Part shown: in pieces, positions 8,365 through 16,281 of the stretch
How positions within the stretch are numbered: the stretch's first letter is position 1
How the letters are laid out: each line of letters opens with the position of its first letter
Source of the DNA: Rhizobium sp. Q54
Lineage (GTDB): Bacteria > Pseudomonadota > Alphaproteobacteria > Rickettsiales > UBA1997
NCBI GenBank assembly: GCA_945865745.1
Contig: CAMBFP010000005.1
Coordinates: forward strand, 1-18,920
DNA length: 18,920 nucleotides
Direction of reading: 5' to 3'
Translations under genes and position numbers: made by a program
The notes under the pieces: generated by a model
Told to the model about the DNA's origin: nothing
The model's database searches: none
The model's input: only the letters and a program-made list of their open reading frames with translations

Positions 8365-8369
8365 GTTAA

Positions 8370-11300
8370 CTAACCCCCCCGACCGGGAGAAGGAGACTTA
8401 ACAATTATTCTTCCTCCTCCTTTTTTAAAAAGACCTGAAAATCCCGATGAAGCTGCAATTGAAAAACTTGGCTCGACTTTATCTGCCAATAATTTGACTT
8501 CTGTAGGTGCACCTTTTGAATTTAGTCCAAAAGTTTTAGTTTCTAACTTACCAACATTTTTGTACTGCGCCTCGTAGTTGAGGGTGCCGTCCTCTTTAAC
8601 TTCTTGAAAACCAACTGTAACGCTAGCTTTTTTGCAATGCTCTTTCATGTTTTCGCAAAGCTTCTCGTAGTTTTCTTCTTCTTTAAGAAATTCTTTCTCT
8701 GTTTTCCCGGACATCTCTTTTTCAGAAAAGAAAGTGAGCAAAAATTTTCTGTCTGCTGATGAGCAAATTATTTCCTTGGCACCAGGAGCATCTAAAGTCA
8801 TCCGCTTCAATTCTCCTTTCGTTTCTCCTTCTCCTTTTTCTTCAAACTGGATTTCTGGGGATAAAAAATCTGGATTCGCCGCCTTAGAAGATCTTGATCC
8901 TTCTAATTTCACGGGAACAACCAAATCAAAACCCTCAAAAGAATTAATAACTGCATATTTTTTTGACGCATTTTCTAAAGCTTCAGGAATAAGTTCTGAC
9001 GCTATTTCAAATAAATCATCTCCAATTTCTGGTTGTGTAATACAATGTTTGAAAAAATCTTTCTTAAATTCTTCTTTTTCTACTGCAGATAAAGAATCCA
9101 GTTTTCCCTTAAGACTGGCTTTAAATACATCATCAATTTCTTCAAAAGATTCTTGTTTGACGGAATCGTTACCAAGATTAGTAACAAGTTTTAAATCATG
9201 ATCACTGATGATCAACTTAGTATTTTCACCAATTTTAACAACCAGACCAGTATCTAAGATTTCTCCTCCCAATTTCTTAAAAACCACATCTTCGCTTTTT
9301 GGCTTTTCTTGCGGCTTATGACTATTCACTTTTTGCATAGGCAAGGTTTTCGCCTTAAGATCCATAGAAACTTCCACGCCATTATAAAGCATCGCCGAGC
9401 TTAAGCACTGACCTTCATTAACCGAGATCGCCTTAATTTCGAAATCACGAGCGGCCTCTTTGACTCCTCGACCATAAGGCATGGAATTAAGTTTTTCGTA
9501 CGGTATCGTTACATATTTTCCGTTTTCTTCTTTGTGAAAGACAACTCCGGTGTCAATTATTAAATCGCCTTTTTTGTGTTCTTCGTTAACTTTTTTACCT
9601 TGACGCCAGACAGAAAAATTTCCGTCATAATCACACCTAGAAACTCTTACGTAACATTGCTGAGTATCTGGAAGAGTAAGGTACATTGTATCATCGCCCT
9701 CATCACCATTGAAAATAACAGTGGCGATATTGTCTTTGCCTCGCGGTCTAAAAACTGAAATACCCTTATATGCAGAGGCGGGCATTTCTTCTGCGAGTAA
9801 CTTTTCAAAACCTTTTCTGCCTTTTTTATCCCATCTATTAGAGAATGTTGTTAGGTCTTTACTCATATATGCCGCTAACGCTTTCACTCTTTCATCAAGA
9901 TCAAGATTAAATGTATACTTACCATCTTCCATCGAACTTTTCACGTTTGCAGCAATCTCTCCTTGCATTTGGCGTGAGGTCATTTTGCGTGCGCGACTTC
10001 TCATTTCTTCGCTTGAATGACCTTCTATTAAATTTTTAATCTTTTTGATTTTTTCTGGATCAATGATTGCTAATCCACCCGACTCTGGAATAGAGCCTTC
10101 AAGAATTTTGTTGAACTCATGACCTTCCGGATCTTCCCTAAAACTTTTTAAATTTTCTTTTAATTTTAGCCTCTTCTTCGCCATTTCTTCAGGCGATTCA
10201 TTTGGATTTACTTCAGAGTCTTTTAATAATTTGCGCAACCCAGCAAGTTGATCAGAAAGTTCATCTCTAAGTCTTTTTAATTCCTTCTCTACTTTAGGCT
10301 TAGGATTAGAGCTCGTTGCTCCGAAGGGAACTTTCTTACCATTTTCATCAAAAATCTTCCCAAGAAGAAGTTTATTCCTGGCGTCGGTCAAAACTGCTAT
10401 CGCATAATCTATCCCCTCACGCCTAGTCTCGAATTCAAGATTTTCTTTGTAAACCTCCTCACTGCGCCTAGAAATTTCCGGAATCTCTTTGGAGAAAATT
10501 TTAGTCACACCATTGTCACTTAAAACAGCAACACAATAAGAACTTTTTACTCTGCCATCACCATTTGGCATATCTTCGATGTGGGCGATCGAGACTTTAT
10601 CAGAGCCTGTTCGCACCCTTCTATTCGCATCAGCAACTTGCTTGGTGAACTCGCAAAAACCTGATGCTTCAGAGAATATGTGAACAGCCAATCCGGTATT
10701 CCCGTGGGAGATATACTTGCCCCTAACTTCTTCAATGGCATTAAGGCTATAACCCTCACTAATAAAATCTTCTTTTTCTATAATAGTTTCTCCGAAGATA
10801 TCGAAATCAGTTCCCAGCTCATCCAGTTTAAGACCTAGTACAATATCCGACTTTTCTTCAAGGGCTTTAAGCGTTAAAGCATTAGCTTCATTAAGCCTAA
10901 CTCTCATGCCCTTAGAAAATGTTTTTAATGTTATTTGAGCTTTGTCATTTAGTGATTTTCTACTCTCGACAATTTTTTCTTCATCAAAATTAATCCCCTC
11001 TCTAATCATCTTCAGAACAAGCCTTAAATCCCCATGCGCGATATGATCCGTATTTTCGCCGCTCTGCTTCTTATCAGTCGAGCCAAGCAAGGCTCTAAGA
11101 GCCCGATTTACCTCATCAACTGAGTTTTCATATGTTGGACTTTCTTGGTAATCTTCGAGTTCCTTAAGAGCGCGCTCTTTAGCAGCAATTGCATCATCAG
11201 CTTCTCTCAAAACAAAACGTTTATTAAACTTATCAGAAGAAGTTAATCTGACAAAAAATTGTTGTTTTAACTTTTCTGTTAATTCTTCATCGTTCAGAAG

Positions 11301-12746
11301 ATCATCTTTTCCTTCAACTTTTCTCTCTCTAGCATTCCAATTTTCATCATCTTTTTTTTCCGCTAACAATTTTTTAGCAGATTTTAAGGCAATCTCTAAT
11401 GCTTCAGATTTAGCCTTTGCCTCATCCGCCTTTCTTTTTTCTTGTAGTTCTTTCAACTCAGAACTTGCATCCCAGATCCTAGATTTATGTTCTTCCTTAT
11501 CCAGACGGGAATTAATTCCTACGACCATTCCAAGACTTTCGCTAAAAGCTTCGTAAGTTAAATCATCCTTCAATCCTTCGCGCTTCTTCAGCTCATTAAA
11601 ACGGGCGCGCATGTAAAGGCCAACGACCGAATCTTGTCCGAGATGATTTAGCGCCCGATCTCCAGAAGTTTTTTTCTCTTTCTTTTCTCCTTCTTTTCTT
11701 TCCTCTTCTTCTCCTTTTCTTTCCTCTTCTTCTCCCCCTGGCCCCCCTTCTTCTAAAATTTTTTTCTTAACATTTTTGACAATCAATTTCCTGATATCTT
11801 TGTCGCTATGCTCTTCAGAAAGAAAATGATGCTCATGCTCGAGGCAGCTTATCAATAATTTTTGGTAAAAGTCTTTTCTTCTTCCTTCATTATCAGAATC
11901 CTCTTCTTCGGTTAAACTTTTTCCTTTTAACAATTTTTGCACATCGGAATCCACATCATCGCCGGAAGGAGTTGGTTTTTTATTCAAATTTGGAGCGCCT
12001 TTTTCTTCTCCATCAACGCCTTCTATACCCTTAATAACGATATCTTCCATGAAGGCAATCATGTCTTCGGCGGTCAATCCCCTAACATCAATATCATTGC
12101 CAAATGTATCAATGACACCTTGAATGATAGCAGCATCAAGAACAGCTACTCCTTCTTTCTTCTGCTTAAGATATTCTTCTCTAACTAATTTTGCCAATTC
12201 ACGAAATTTATCTTGAGGTTTGTTTCGCTTTTTAGTGATCGGATCTTTTTCTCTTCCGGCAATAAGATCTGCAATTTCTCTATGCCCAATACGCGCCTTC
12301 TTAAGTTTAGCTTTTGTTTCAGGTGTTTCAGGTGTTTCAGGAAGTCGTTCTGGAAAAATTATGGGCTTAATTGCAACGCTTTCGACATCCATCTTGGCGT
12401 AGGTTAAAGGCCTGTTTCCGCTCCCATCAGTTTTATCCCTATCAACTCCGGCAGCAAGACAGGCTTTGAACAATGCTACATTTCCTAATTTTGCCGCTTG
12501 AAAGATTAACACTTCTCCTAAAGTGATAATTTCAGCATCTTGACCATCTGTTATGTCTGCGAATTCAGCTCCATCTTCACTTCCTTTCTTTTGAAGAGAG
12601 AAATTTCCGTTCTCACCCCTGAGGATTTTGAAAAAAAATGAAGGTACTTCCATTTCTTTAGATTCGTTTTGAACAGTGGAATCGGAATTAGGATTGTTTT
12701 CAAAAAACACCCTAAGAATACCTTGTCTCTCTATTTCAGTCGGCAT
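8370..12746 (-). CDS. Uncharacterised 1458-residue charged protein with N-terminal ankyrin-like repeat
   Basis: No family recognised over most of its length. No signal peptide and no membrane segment is evident. Residues about 76-117 fit an ankyrin repeat and the start of the next (LGEVLIFQAAKLGNVALFKACLAAGVDRDKTDGSGNRPLTYA shares the helix-turn-helix and G.D.d..dg.G..PL pattern); HREIADLIAG (155-164) looks like the next outer helix after a proline-rich spacer (PETPETPET). Residues 330-360 are an acidic/basic low-complexity run, and about 375-640 and 820-880 are helical, charged and probably coiled coil. From about 990 to 1190 the protein is beta-rich and contains a duplicated IDTGVV/LDTGLV motif. 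The C-terminus ends glycine-rich. It is the first gene of the leftward run and ends 5 bp before mnmG. An ankyrin-bearing, host-directed or structural protein is possible in this lineage, but no function can be assigned. The ATG at 12746 lacks a clear ribosome site. Confidence 0.85.
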   Translation of the reverse strand: MPTEIERQGILRVFFENNPNSDSTVQNESKEMEVPSFFFKILRGENGNFSLQKKGSEDGAEFADITDGQDAEIITLGEVLIFQAAKLGNVALFKACLAAGVDRDKTDGSGNRPLTYAKMDVESVAIKPIIFPERLPETPETPETKAKLKKARIGHREIADLIAGREKDPITKKRNKPQDKFRELAKLVREEYLKQKKEGVAVLDAAIIQGVIDTFGNDIDVRGLTAEDMIAFMEDIVIKGIEGVDGEEKGAPNLNKKPTPSGDDVDSDVQKLLKGKSLTEEEDSDNEGRRKDFYQKLLISCLEHEHHFLSEEHSDKDIRKLIVKNVKKKILEEGGPGGEEEERKGEEEERKEGEKKEKKTSGDRALNHLGQDSVVGLYMRARFNELKKREGLKDDLTYEAFSESLGMVVGINSRLDKEEHKSRIWDASSELKELQEKRKADEAKAKSEALEIALKSAKKLLAEKKDDENWNARERKVEGKDDLLNDEELTEKLKQQFFVRLTSSDKFNKRFVLREADDAIAAKERALKELEDYQESPTYENSVDEVNRALRALLGSTDKKQSGENTDHIAHGDLRLVLKMIREGINFDEEKIVESRKSLNDKAQITLKTFSKGMRVRLNEANALTLKALEEKSDIVLGLKLDELGTDFDIFGETIIEKEDFISEGYSLNAIEEVRGKYISHGNTGLAVHIFSEASGFCEFTKQVADANRRVRTGSDKVSIAHIEDMPNGDGRVKSSYCVAVLSDNGVTKIFSKEIPEISRRSEEVYKENLEFETRREGIDYAIAVLTDARNKLLLGKIFDENGKKVPFGATSSNPKPKVEKELKRLRDELSDQLAGLRKLLKDSEVNPNESPEEMAKKRLKLKENLKSFREDPEGHEFNKILEGSIPESGGLAIIDPEKIKKIKNLIEGHSSEEMRSRARKMTSRQMQGEIAANVKSSMEDGKYTFNLDLDERVKALAAYMSKDLTTFSNRWDKKGRKGFEKLLAEEMPASAYKGISVFRPRGKDNIATVIFNGDEGDDTMYLTLPDTQQCYVRVSRCDYDGNFSVWRQGKKVNEEHKKGDLIIDTGVVFHKEENGKYVTIPYEKLNSMPYGRGVKEAARDFEIKAISVNEGQCLSSAMLYNGVEVSMDLKAKTLPMQKVNSHKPQEKPKSEDVVFKKLGGEILDTGLVVKIGENTKLIISDHDLKLVTNLGNDSVKQESFEEIDDVFKASLKGKLDSLSAVEKEEFKKDFFKHCITQPEIGDDLFEIASELIPEALENASKKYAVINSFEGFDLVVPVKLEGSRSSKAANPDFLSPEIQFEEKGEGETKGELKRMTLDAPGAKEIICSSADRKFLLTFFSEKEMSGKTEKEFLKEEENYEKLCENMKEHCKKASVTVGFQEVKEDGTLNYEAQYKNVGKLETKTFGLNSKGAPTEVKLLADKVEPSFSIAASSGFSGLFKKGGGRIIVKSPSPGRGG
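11694..11735 (-). repeat. Tandem 21-bp repeat encoding GEEEERK twice
   Basis: Two copies of a 7-codon unit (GEEEERK, residues 338-351 of the giant protein), followed by a degenerate continuation EGEKKEKK. On the plus strand it appears as a long pyrimidine tract. It is likely a slippage-prone linker between structured parts. A shorter repeat of the same kind, 9-bp gtttcaggt units at 12316-12342, encodes PETPETPET. Confidence 0.8.
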
Positions 12747-13076
12747 ATTTCAGTTCAAATTTAATCGAAAATTAGGCTCTTAGCCACAAGTGCAGCCTGG
12801 ATAAAGAAGATCGGCTAATTTGCAACTGCAAGAACTTGAATGCGCATTGTCTTCGCGCTAACAAAAATTCTGTAAAATTTTTACCCAGAGGCGAGTAATT
12901 AATCGAAGCGCAATTAAATTGATGGACAACTTGCATCTTTTTTTTCGCCTCTTAGAAGGCGCGCCCGCATTTGAGCTCTTCAAATGTTTATCCTTAACTG
13001 TCACAAATAGCGGCGCGTTGGTGCTGGGCTTGTCCTGGTTTGCTGCTATTTGGTAAATAACCAAAATAAAAATATC
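12747..13076. promoter_or_regulatory. Divergent intergenic region with structured rpsB leader
   Basis: The 330 bases between the leftward giant gene and rpsB hold no convincing gene. On the plus strand a tentative promoter is ttgtct (12847-12852), 18 bp, tgtaaa (12871-12876). Downstream are several inverted repeats: CGCCT/AGGCG (12946-12961), a perfect 7-bp stem CATTTGA/TCAAATG with a 5-nt loop (12968-12986), a perfect 8-bp stem CAAATAGC/GCTATTTG (13004-13011 with 13045-13052) extendable by GU pairs, and TTTGGT/ACCAAA with a 5-nt loop (13049-13065). The last two share bases 13049-13052 and cannot form together. S2 autoregulates rpsB through its leader in some bacteria; whether that holds here is inference. 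There is no Shine-Dalgarno before the rpsB ATG. Confidence 0.4.
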
Positions 13077-14018
13077 ATGTCTACAGAACTTCCAAACTTT
13101 ACCATTCGCCAACTTCTTGAAGCAGGTGTTCACTTCGGTCACAAGACCATGCGCCGTAATCCAAAAATGGAAAAATACATTTTTGGCAGCCGTAACGGAA
13201 TCACGATTATCGACCTAAACAAGACCGCCGCTCTTCTTCACAACTCATTAAAAACAGTTAAAGAAATCGCTAAAAATAACGGACGTATTCTTTTCGTTGC
13301 CACCAAAAAACAAGGTGTTGAGCCAGTTGCAGAAGCAGCAAAAAGATGTGGCCAATATTACGTTAACCAACGCTGGCTAGGAGGAATGTTGACCAACTGG
13401 AAAACAGTTTCTCAATCAATCAAAGCTTTGAAAAAAATCGAAGAGCAACTTGCTGACACCGAATTCGGCTACAATAAAAAAGAGAAGCTCGTTCTTGAAA
13501 GACAAAAAACAAAGCTTGAGCAAACTTTGGGCGGCATCAAAAACATGGGCGGATACCCTGATTTGGTTTTTCTCATTGATACTCATAAAGAGTCACTTGC
13601 TTTCGCTGAAGCCACTAAGCTTGGCATTCCGATCATGGCGATTCTTGATTCTAACTGTAATCCAGATGGCGTTACTTTTCCAATTCCAGGAAATGATGAT
13701 TCTGCAAAATCGATCAAACTTTACTGTCGCTTAATATCTGATGCGGCAATCGCTGGAATCAAAGAAAACATGGTTCAATCTGGTATCGACATTAGTAAGT
13801 TAGAAGATAGCAATATCGCCGAACTGAAGAGACCAGCTGCTCCGGCTAAATTTGAAGAAAGAAAGCCAGCTAGAAAAGAATTTAAAAAAGAAGACAGATC
13901 TGAAAGAAAACCAGAAAGAAAATTCTCAGAAAAAAAATCAGAGAAGCCTTCTGAAAAATCTGACGTAAAAGTAGTTACCAAAAAACCAGCAGCAAAAAAA
14001 CCAGTAGCGAAAAAATAA
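13077..14018 (+). CDS. rpsB: Small ribosomal subunit protein S2 (uS2) with basic C-terminal tail
   Basis: 30S subunit protein needed for S1 binding. From the ATG at 13077 it has 313 residues. The start gives the standard N-terminus (FTIRQLLEAGVHFGHKTMRRNPKM); a TTG 27 bases upstream is in frame but would put the start inside the leader hairpin. Diagnostic motifs are YIFGSRNGI, ILFVATKKQG, YYVNQRWLGGMLTNW (94-108), LGGIKNMGGYPDLVFLID (151-168), and GIPIMAILDSNCNPDGVTFPIPGNDDS. The core ends at about residue 245. The tail (250-313) is low-complexity Lys/Arg/Glu/Pro with KKPAAKKPVAKK at the end; alphaproteobacterial S2 tails vary a good deal. It leads the rpsB-tsf-pyrH-frr-uppS-cdsA cluster and is separated from tsf by 90 bp. 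Confidence 0.97.
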   Translation: MSTELPNFTIRQLLEAGVHFGHKTMRRNPKMEKYIFGSRNGITIIDLNKTAALLHNSLKTVKEIAKNNGRILFVATKKQGVEPVAEAAKRCGQYYVNQRWLGGMLTNWKTVSQSIKALKKIEEQLADTEFGYNKKEKLVLERQKTKLEQTLGGIKNMGGYPDLVFLIDTHKESLAFAEATKLGIPIMAILDSNCNPDGVTFPIPGNDDSAKSIKLYCRLISDAAIAGIKENMVQSGIDISKLEDSNIAELKRPAAPAKFEERKPARKEFKKEDRSERKPERKFSEKKSEKPSEKSDVKVVTKKPAAKKPVAKK

Positions 14019-14023
14019 TCCAC

Positions 14024-14053
14024 TGTGAGTCATGTGTTTAAGCATGACTCACA
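14024..14053. repeat. Perfect 11-bp inverted repeat between rpsB and tsf
   Basis: TGTGAGTCATG (14024-14034) pairs perfectly with CATGACTCACA (14043-14053) around an 8-nt loop. No T-run follows on the plus strand, so a simple rho-independent terminator is unlikely. It could attenuate, pause or protect the 3' end of the rpsB message. Confidence 0.8.
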
Positions 14054-14054
14054 A

Positions 14055-14077
14055 CGCCCTTCGACAAAGTCAGGGCG
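14055..14077. repeat. REP-like palindrome (CGCCCTTCGAC...AGGGCG)
   Basis: CGCCCT (14055-14060) and AGGGCG (14072-14077) flank an 11-nt loop tcgacaaagtc, one base after the preceding hairpin. The sequence resembles the widespread dispersed palindrome cgcccttcgacaagctcagggcg that I recall from many bacterial genomes, with one or two changes in the loop. Membership in a repeat family is inferred from a single copy. Confidence 0.5.
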
Positions 14078-14108
14078 ACACCCCTCCTCACAATAAATTC
14101 TAAAAAAT

Positions 14109-14999
14109 ATGGCAGACTTAGCTCTTATTAAAAAACTACGCGATACCACAGGATGCGGAATCGCCGATTGCAACAAAGCCCTTGCGGCAACTAGCGACAA
14201 TGTCGAAGAAGCAATAGATTGGCTTCGTAAAAAAGGTCTTTCTTCTGCGGCTAAAAAAAGCGGACGCGTTACTTCTGAAGGTGCGGTTGCAGTAAATGTA
14301 CTTGGCAAAAAAGCATCGATCATCGAAGTAAATTCTGAAACTGACTTCGTCGCCCGCAACCAAAAATTCCAAGACTTAGTTACGAAACTTGCTTCTGAAG
14401 CTCTTTCTTTCGGTGATGATATTGCGAAATTTAAAGCAGAGAAAGATGAAGAAGTTAAACAACAAATCAGTGTTATTGGCGAAAACATTAACCTTCGTCG
14501 CATAGCTTCTCTTGAGGTTTCTCAAGGTTTAGTTGTGAGCTATGTTCACAATGCAACAGCTCCAAATATGGGTAAAATCGCTGTGCTTGTAGCCCTTGAA
14601 TCACCTGCTAGCGAAGAAAAATTACTTGAGTTCGGCAAACAATTAGCGATGCACATTGCCGCCGCAAAACCAGAAGCTCTTGCCATAGAAGCGGTAGATC
14701 CAACAAGACTTGCTCGTGAAACTGATGTCTTGAAAGAACAAGCTCGTGCTTCTGGTAAACCTGAAAGCATCATCGACAAAATGATCGAAGGTCGTATCAG
14801 AAAATATTACGAAGAAGTCGTCTTTTTGGAACAGCTTTTTGTTATGGACGACAAATTGAAAATCAAAGACTTGCTTGTCAATTTCAGTAAAGAAAATGGC
14901 GCAACTAAAGTCACTGGATTCAAGCTATTCGTACTTGGAGATGGAATCGAGAAACAAGAAAATGATTTCGCTGCAGAAGTAGCATCAATGACAAAATAA
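14109..14999 (+). CDS. tsf: Elongation factor Ts
   Basis: Guanine-nucleotide exchange factor that releases GDP from EF-Tu. It has 296 residues, normal for the family. The N-terminal UBA-like domain reads LIKKLRDTTGCGIADCNKAL (6-25) with the following helix VEEAIDWLRKKG (32-43); the core carries the EF-Tu contact motif TDFVARN (78-84), and the later dimerisation-type half includes AAKPEAL and the coiled-coil helix ending YYEEVVFLEQLFV. The ATG has no recognisable ribosome site, only the A-rich ctaaaaaat in front. It follows rpsB across a 90 bp gap holding two palindromes and precedes pyrH by 6 bp. Confidence 0.97.
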   Translation: MADLALIKKLRDTTGCGIADCNKALAATSDNVEEAIDWLRKKGLSSAAKKSGRVTSEGAVAVNVLGKKASIIEVNSETDFVARNQKFQDLVTKLASEALSFGDDIAKFKAEKDEEVKQQISVIGENINLRRIASLEVSQGLVVSYVHNATAPNMGKIAVLVALESPASEEKLLEFGKQLAMHIAAAKPEALAIEAVDPTRLARETDVLKEQARASGKPESIIDKMIEGRIRKYYEEVVFLEQLFVMDDKLKIKDLLVNFSKENGATKVTGFKLFVLGDGIEKQENDFAAEVASMTK

Positions 15000-15005
15000 A
15001 ATTTT

Positions 15006-15728
15006 ATGCCCGACAAGTCCGCTCTAAAATTTAAAAGAATTCTCTTTAAAGTCTCTGGCGAGGCATTGATGGGTGAGCGGGCTTTCGGACATGATCCGCA
15101 AGCGATAAAAAAGATTTGTCACCAAATAATTTCCGCTCATAAATTAGGCTGCGAAATTGCTGTTGTTGTTGGCGGAGGAAATATTTTTCGCGGCGTTTCT
15201 CAAGCAGCAGAAGGAATGGAAAGAGTGACAGCAGATTACATGGGCATGCTCGCCACCTGCATTAATGGCCTGGCACTTCAAAGCGCTCTTGAAATAAATG
15301 GCATCGAAACTCGTATGCTTTCGGCAATTACCATGAATAGCGTTTGTGAACCTTACGTAAAAAGAAGAGCCGCTCGTCACTTAGAAAAAGGCCGCATCGT
15401 AATTTTTTCTGCTGGAACTGGAAATCCATTTTTCACCACCGACACTGCTGCAATTCTACGCGCCGTTGAAATGGGGTGTGATGGAATTTTTAAAGGAACG
15501 CAAGTTGATGGCGTTTATTCTGCCGATCCAAAAATTGATAAAACCGCAATTCGCTACGATAAAATAAAATATATCGACGTAATCAAACAAGATCTTCGCG
15601 TCATGGATCAAACCGCAATAGCCCTCGCTAAAGACAACAAACTTCCGATCATTGTTTTCTCAATCAAAGAAGAAAACGCCTTGCAGCAAGTTGTTCAAGG
15701 ATCCGGAAAATTCACAATTATCAATTAA
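15006..15728 (+). CDS. pyrH: UMP kinase
   Basis: Phosphorylates UMP to UDP with ATP in pyrimidine nucleotide synthesis; bacterial hexamers are regulated by UTP and GTP. Its 240 residues match the family. Amino-acid-kinase fold motifs are FKVSGEALMG (14-23), VVVGGGNIFRG (53-63), TADYMGMLATCINGLAL (75-91), FSAGTGNPFFTTDTAAILRA and GCDGIFKGTQVDGVYSADP, followed by the base-binding MDQTAIALAKDNKLPI. Starts 6 bp after the tsf stop and ends 1 bp before frr, so it lies inside one transcription unit. The short N-terminal extension before FKRILFKVSGEAL is unremarkable. Confidence 0.97.
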   Translation: MPDKSALKFKRILFKVSGEALMGERAFGHDPQAIKKICHQIISAHKLGCEIAVVVGGGNIFRGVSQAAEGMERVTADYMGMLATCINGLALQSALEINGIETRMLSAITMNSVCEPYVKRRAARHLEKGRIVIFSAGTGNPFFTTDTAAILRAVEMGCDGIFKGTQVDGVYSADPKIDKTAIRYDKIKYIDVIKQDLRVMDQTAIALAKDNKLPIIVFSIKEENALQQVVQGSGKFTIIN

Positions 15729-15729
15729 T

Positions 15730-16281
15730 ATGCTTAACCAATTAGTCGAAAAAGCGCGTCAAAAAATGGAAGACACAATGACTTCTCTTAAGCGCGATCT
15801 TGATTCAATTTCAACCGGCCGCGCCCATCCAAATTTGCTGGATACTATTCGCGTTGAAGTTTACGGCCAATTAATGCCAATAACCCAAATTGGTTCAATA
15901 TCAGTTCCCGAGGCAACAATGCTCGCTGTTCAGATTTGGGATCGCGAAAATTTGAAGGCAGCAGAAAAGGCAATCATCAACGCTAATCTTGGTTTCAACC
16001 CAATGATCGACGGCACAACTATGCGAATCTCCATTCCAAAATTAAGTGAAGAACGCCGCCGCGATTTATCCAAACTCGCCAAGAAGTATGGTGAGGATAA
16101 AAAAATCGCTCTGCGAAATATTCGTCGCGACATTATCGATGATTTTAAAAAACATGAAAAAGAAGTCGGCAAAGATCAAATTCACTCTCTCACTGAAATC
16201 ATTCAAAAAACTACCGATGAATTCGTGAAAAAAACTGATGAAGCTGTAGTTGCCAAAGAAAAGGATTTGATGAAGGTTTAA
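15730..16281 (+). CDS. frr: Ribosome recycling factor
   Basis: Works with EF-G to split the post-termination ribosome. From the ATG at 15730 the product is 183 residues, matching the usual 185; the same frame is open further upstream inside pyrH but the extra residues do not resemble RRF. Family motifs are STGRAHPNLLD (28-38), VEVYGQLMPITQIGSISVPEATMLAVQIWD, the INANLGFNPMIDGTTMRISIPKLSEERRRDL stretch and KKYGEDKKIALRNIRRD. The residue before TGRA, usually Arg (RTGRA), is Ser here. The stop overlaps the uppS start by one base (TAATG). Confidence 0.96.
   Translation: MLNQLVEKARQKMEDTMTSLKRDLDSISTGRAHPNLLDTIRVEVYGQLMPITQIGSISVPEATMLAVQIWDRENLKAAEKAIINANLGFNPMIDGTTMRISIPKLSEERRRDLSKLAKKYGEDKKIALRNIRRDIIDDFKKHEKEVGKDQIHSLTEIIQKTTDEFVKKTDEAVVAKEKDLMKV

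Noticed and set aside
12938..12961. Eight T followed by a CGCCT/AGGCG hairpin as a terminator
   Set aside because: The T-run precedes the stem on the plus strand and becomes an A-run after it on the minus strand, so it fits a terminator in neither direction.
13050..13076. Upstream TTG start for rpsB
   Set aside because: It would add nine Asn/Lys-rich residues not found in S2 and lies inside the leader stem; the ATG at 13077 gives the normal N-terminus.
12858..13142. 94-codon leftward frame across the rpsB leader and start
   Set aside because: Antisense to rpsB and its structured leader, no family resemblance and no ribosome site; best seen as a shadow.
13775..14023. 82-codon leftward frame opposite the S2 tail
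   Set aside because: It is the complement of a low-complexity Lys/Glu tail and reads as Phe/Ser/Leu repeats without coding character.
14083..14088. CCTCCT upstream of tsf, identical to the anti-Shine-Dalgarno core
   Set aside because: A single 6-mer with no partner structure seen; chance is the simplest reading.
15652..15729. Extended start for frr inside pyrH
   Set aside because: The 26 added residues do not match RRF, and the ATG at 15730 gives the normal length.
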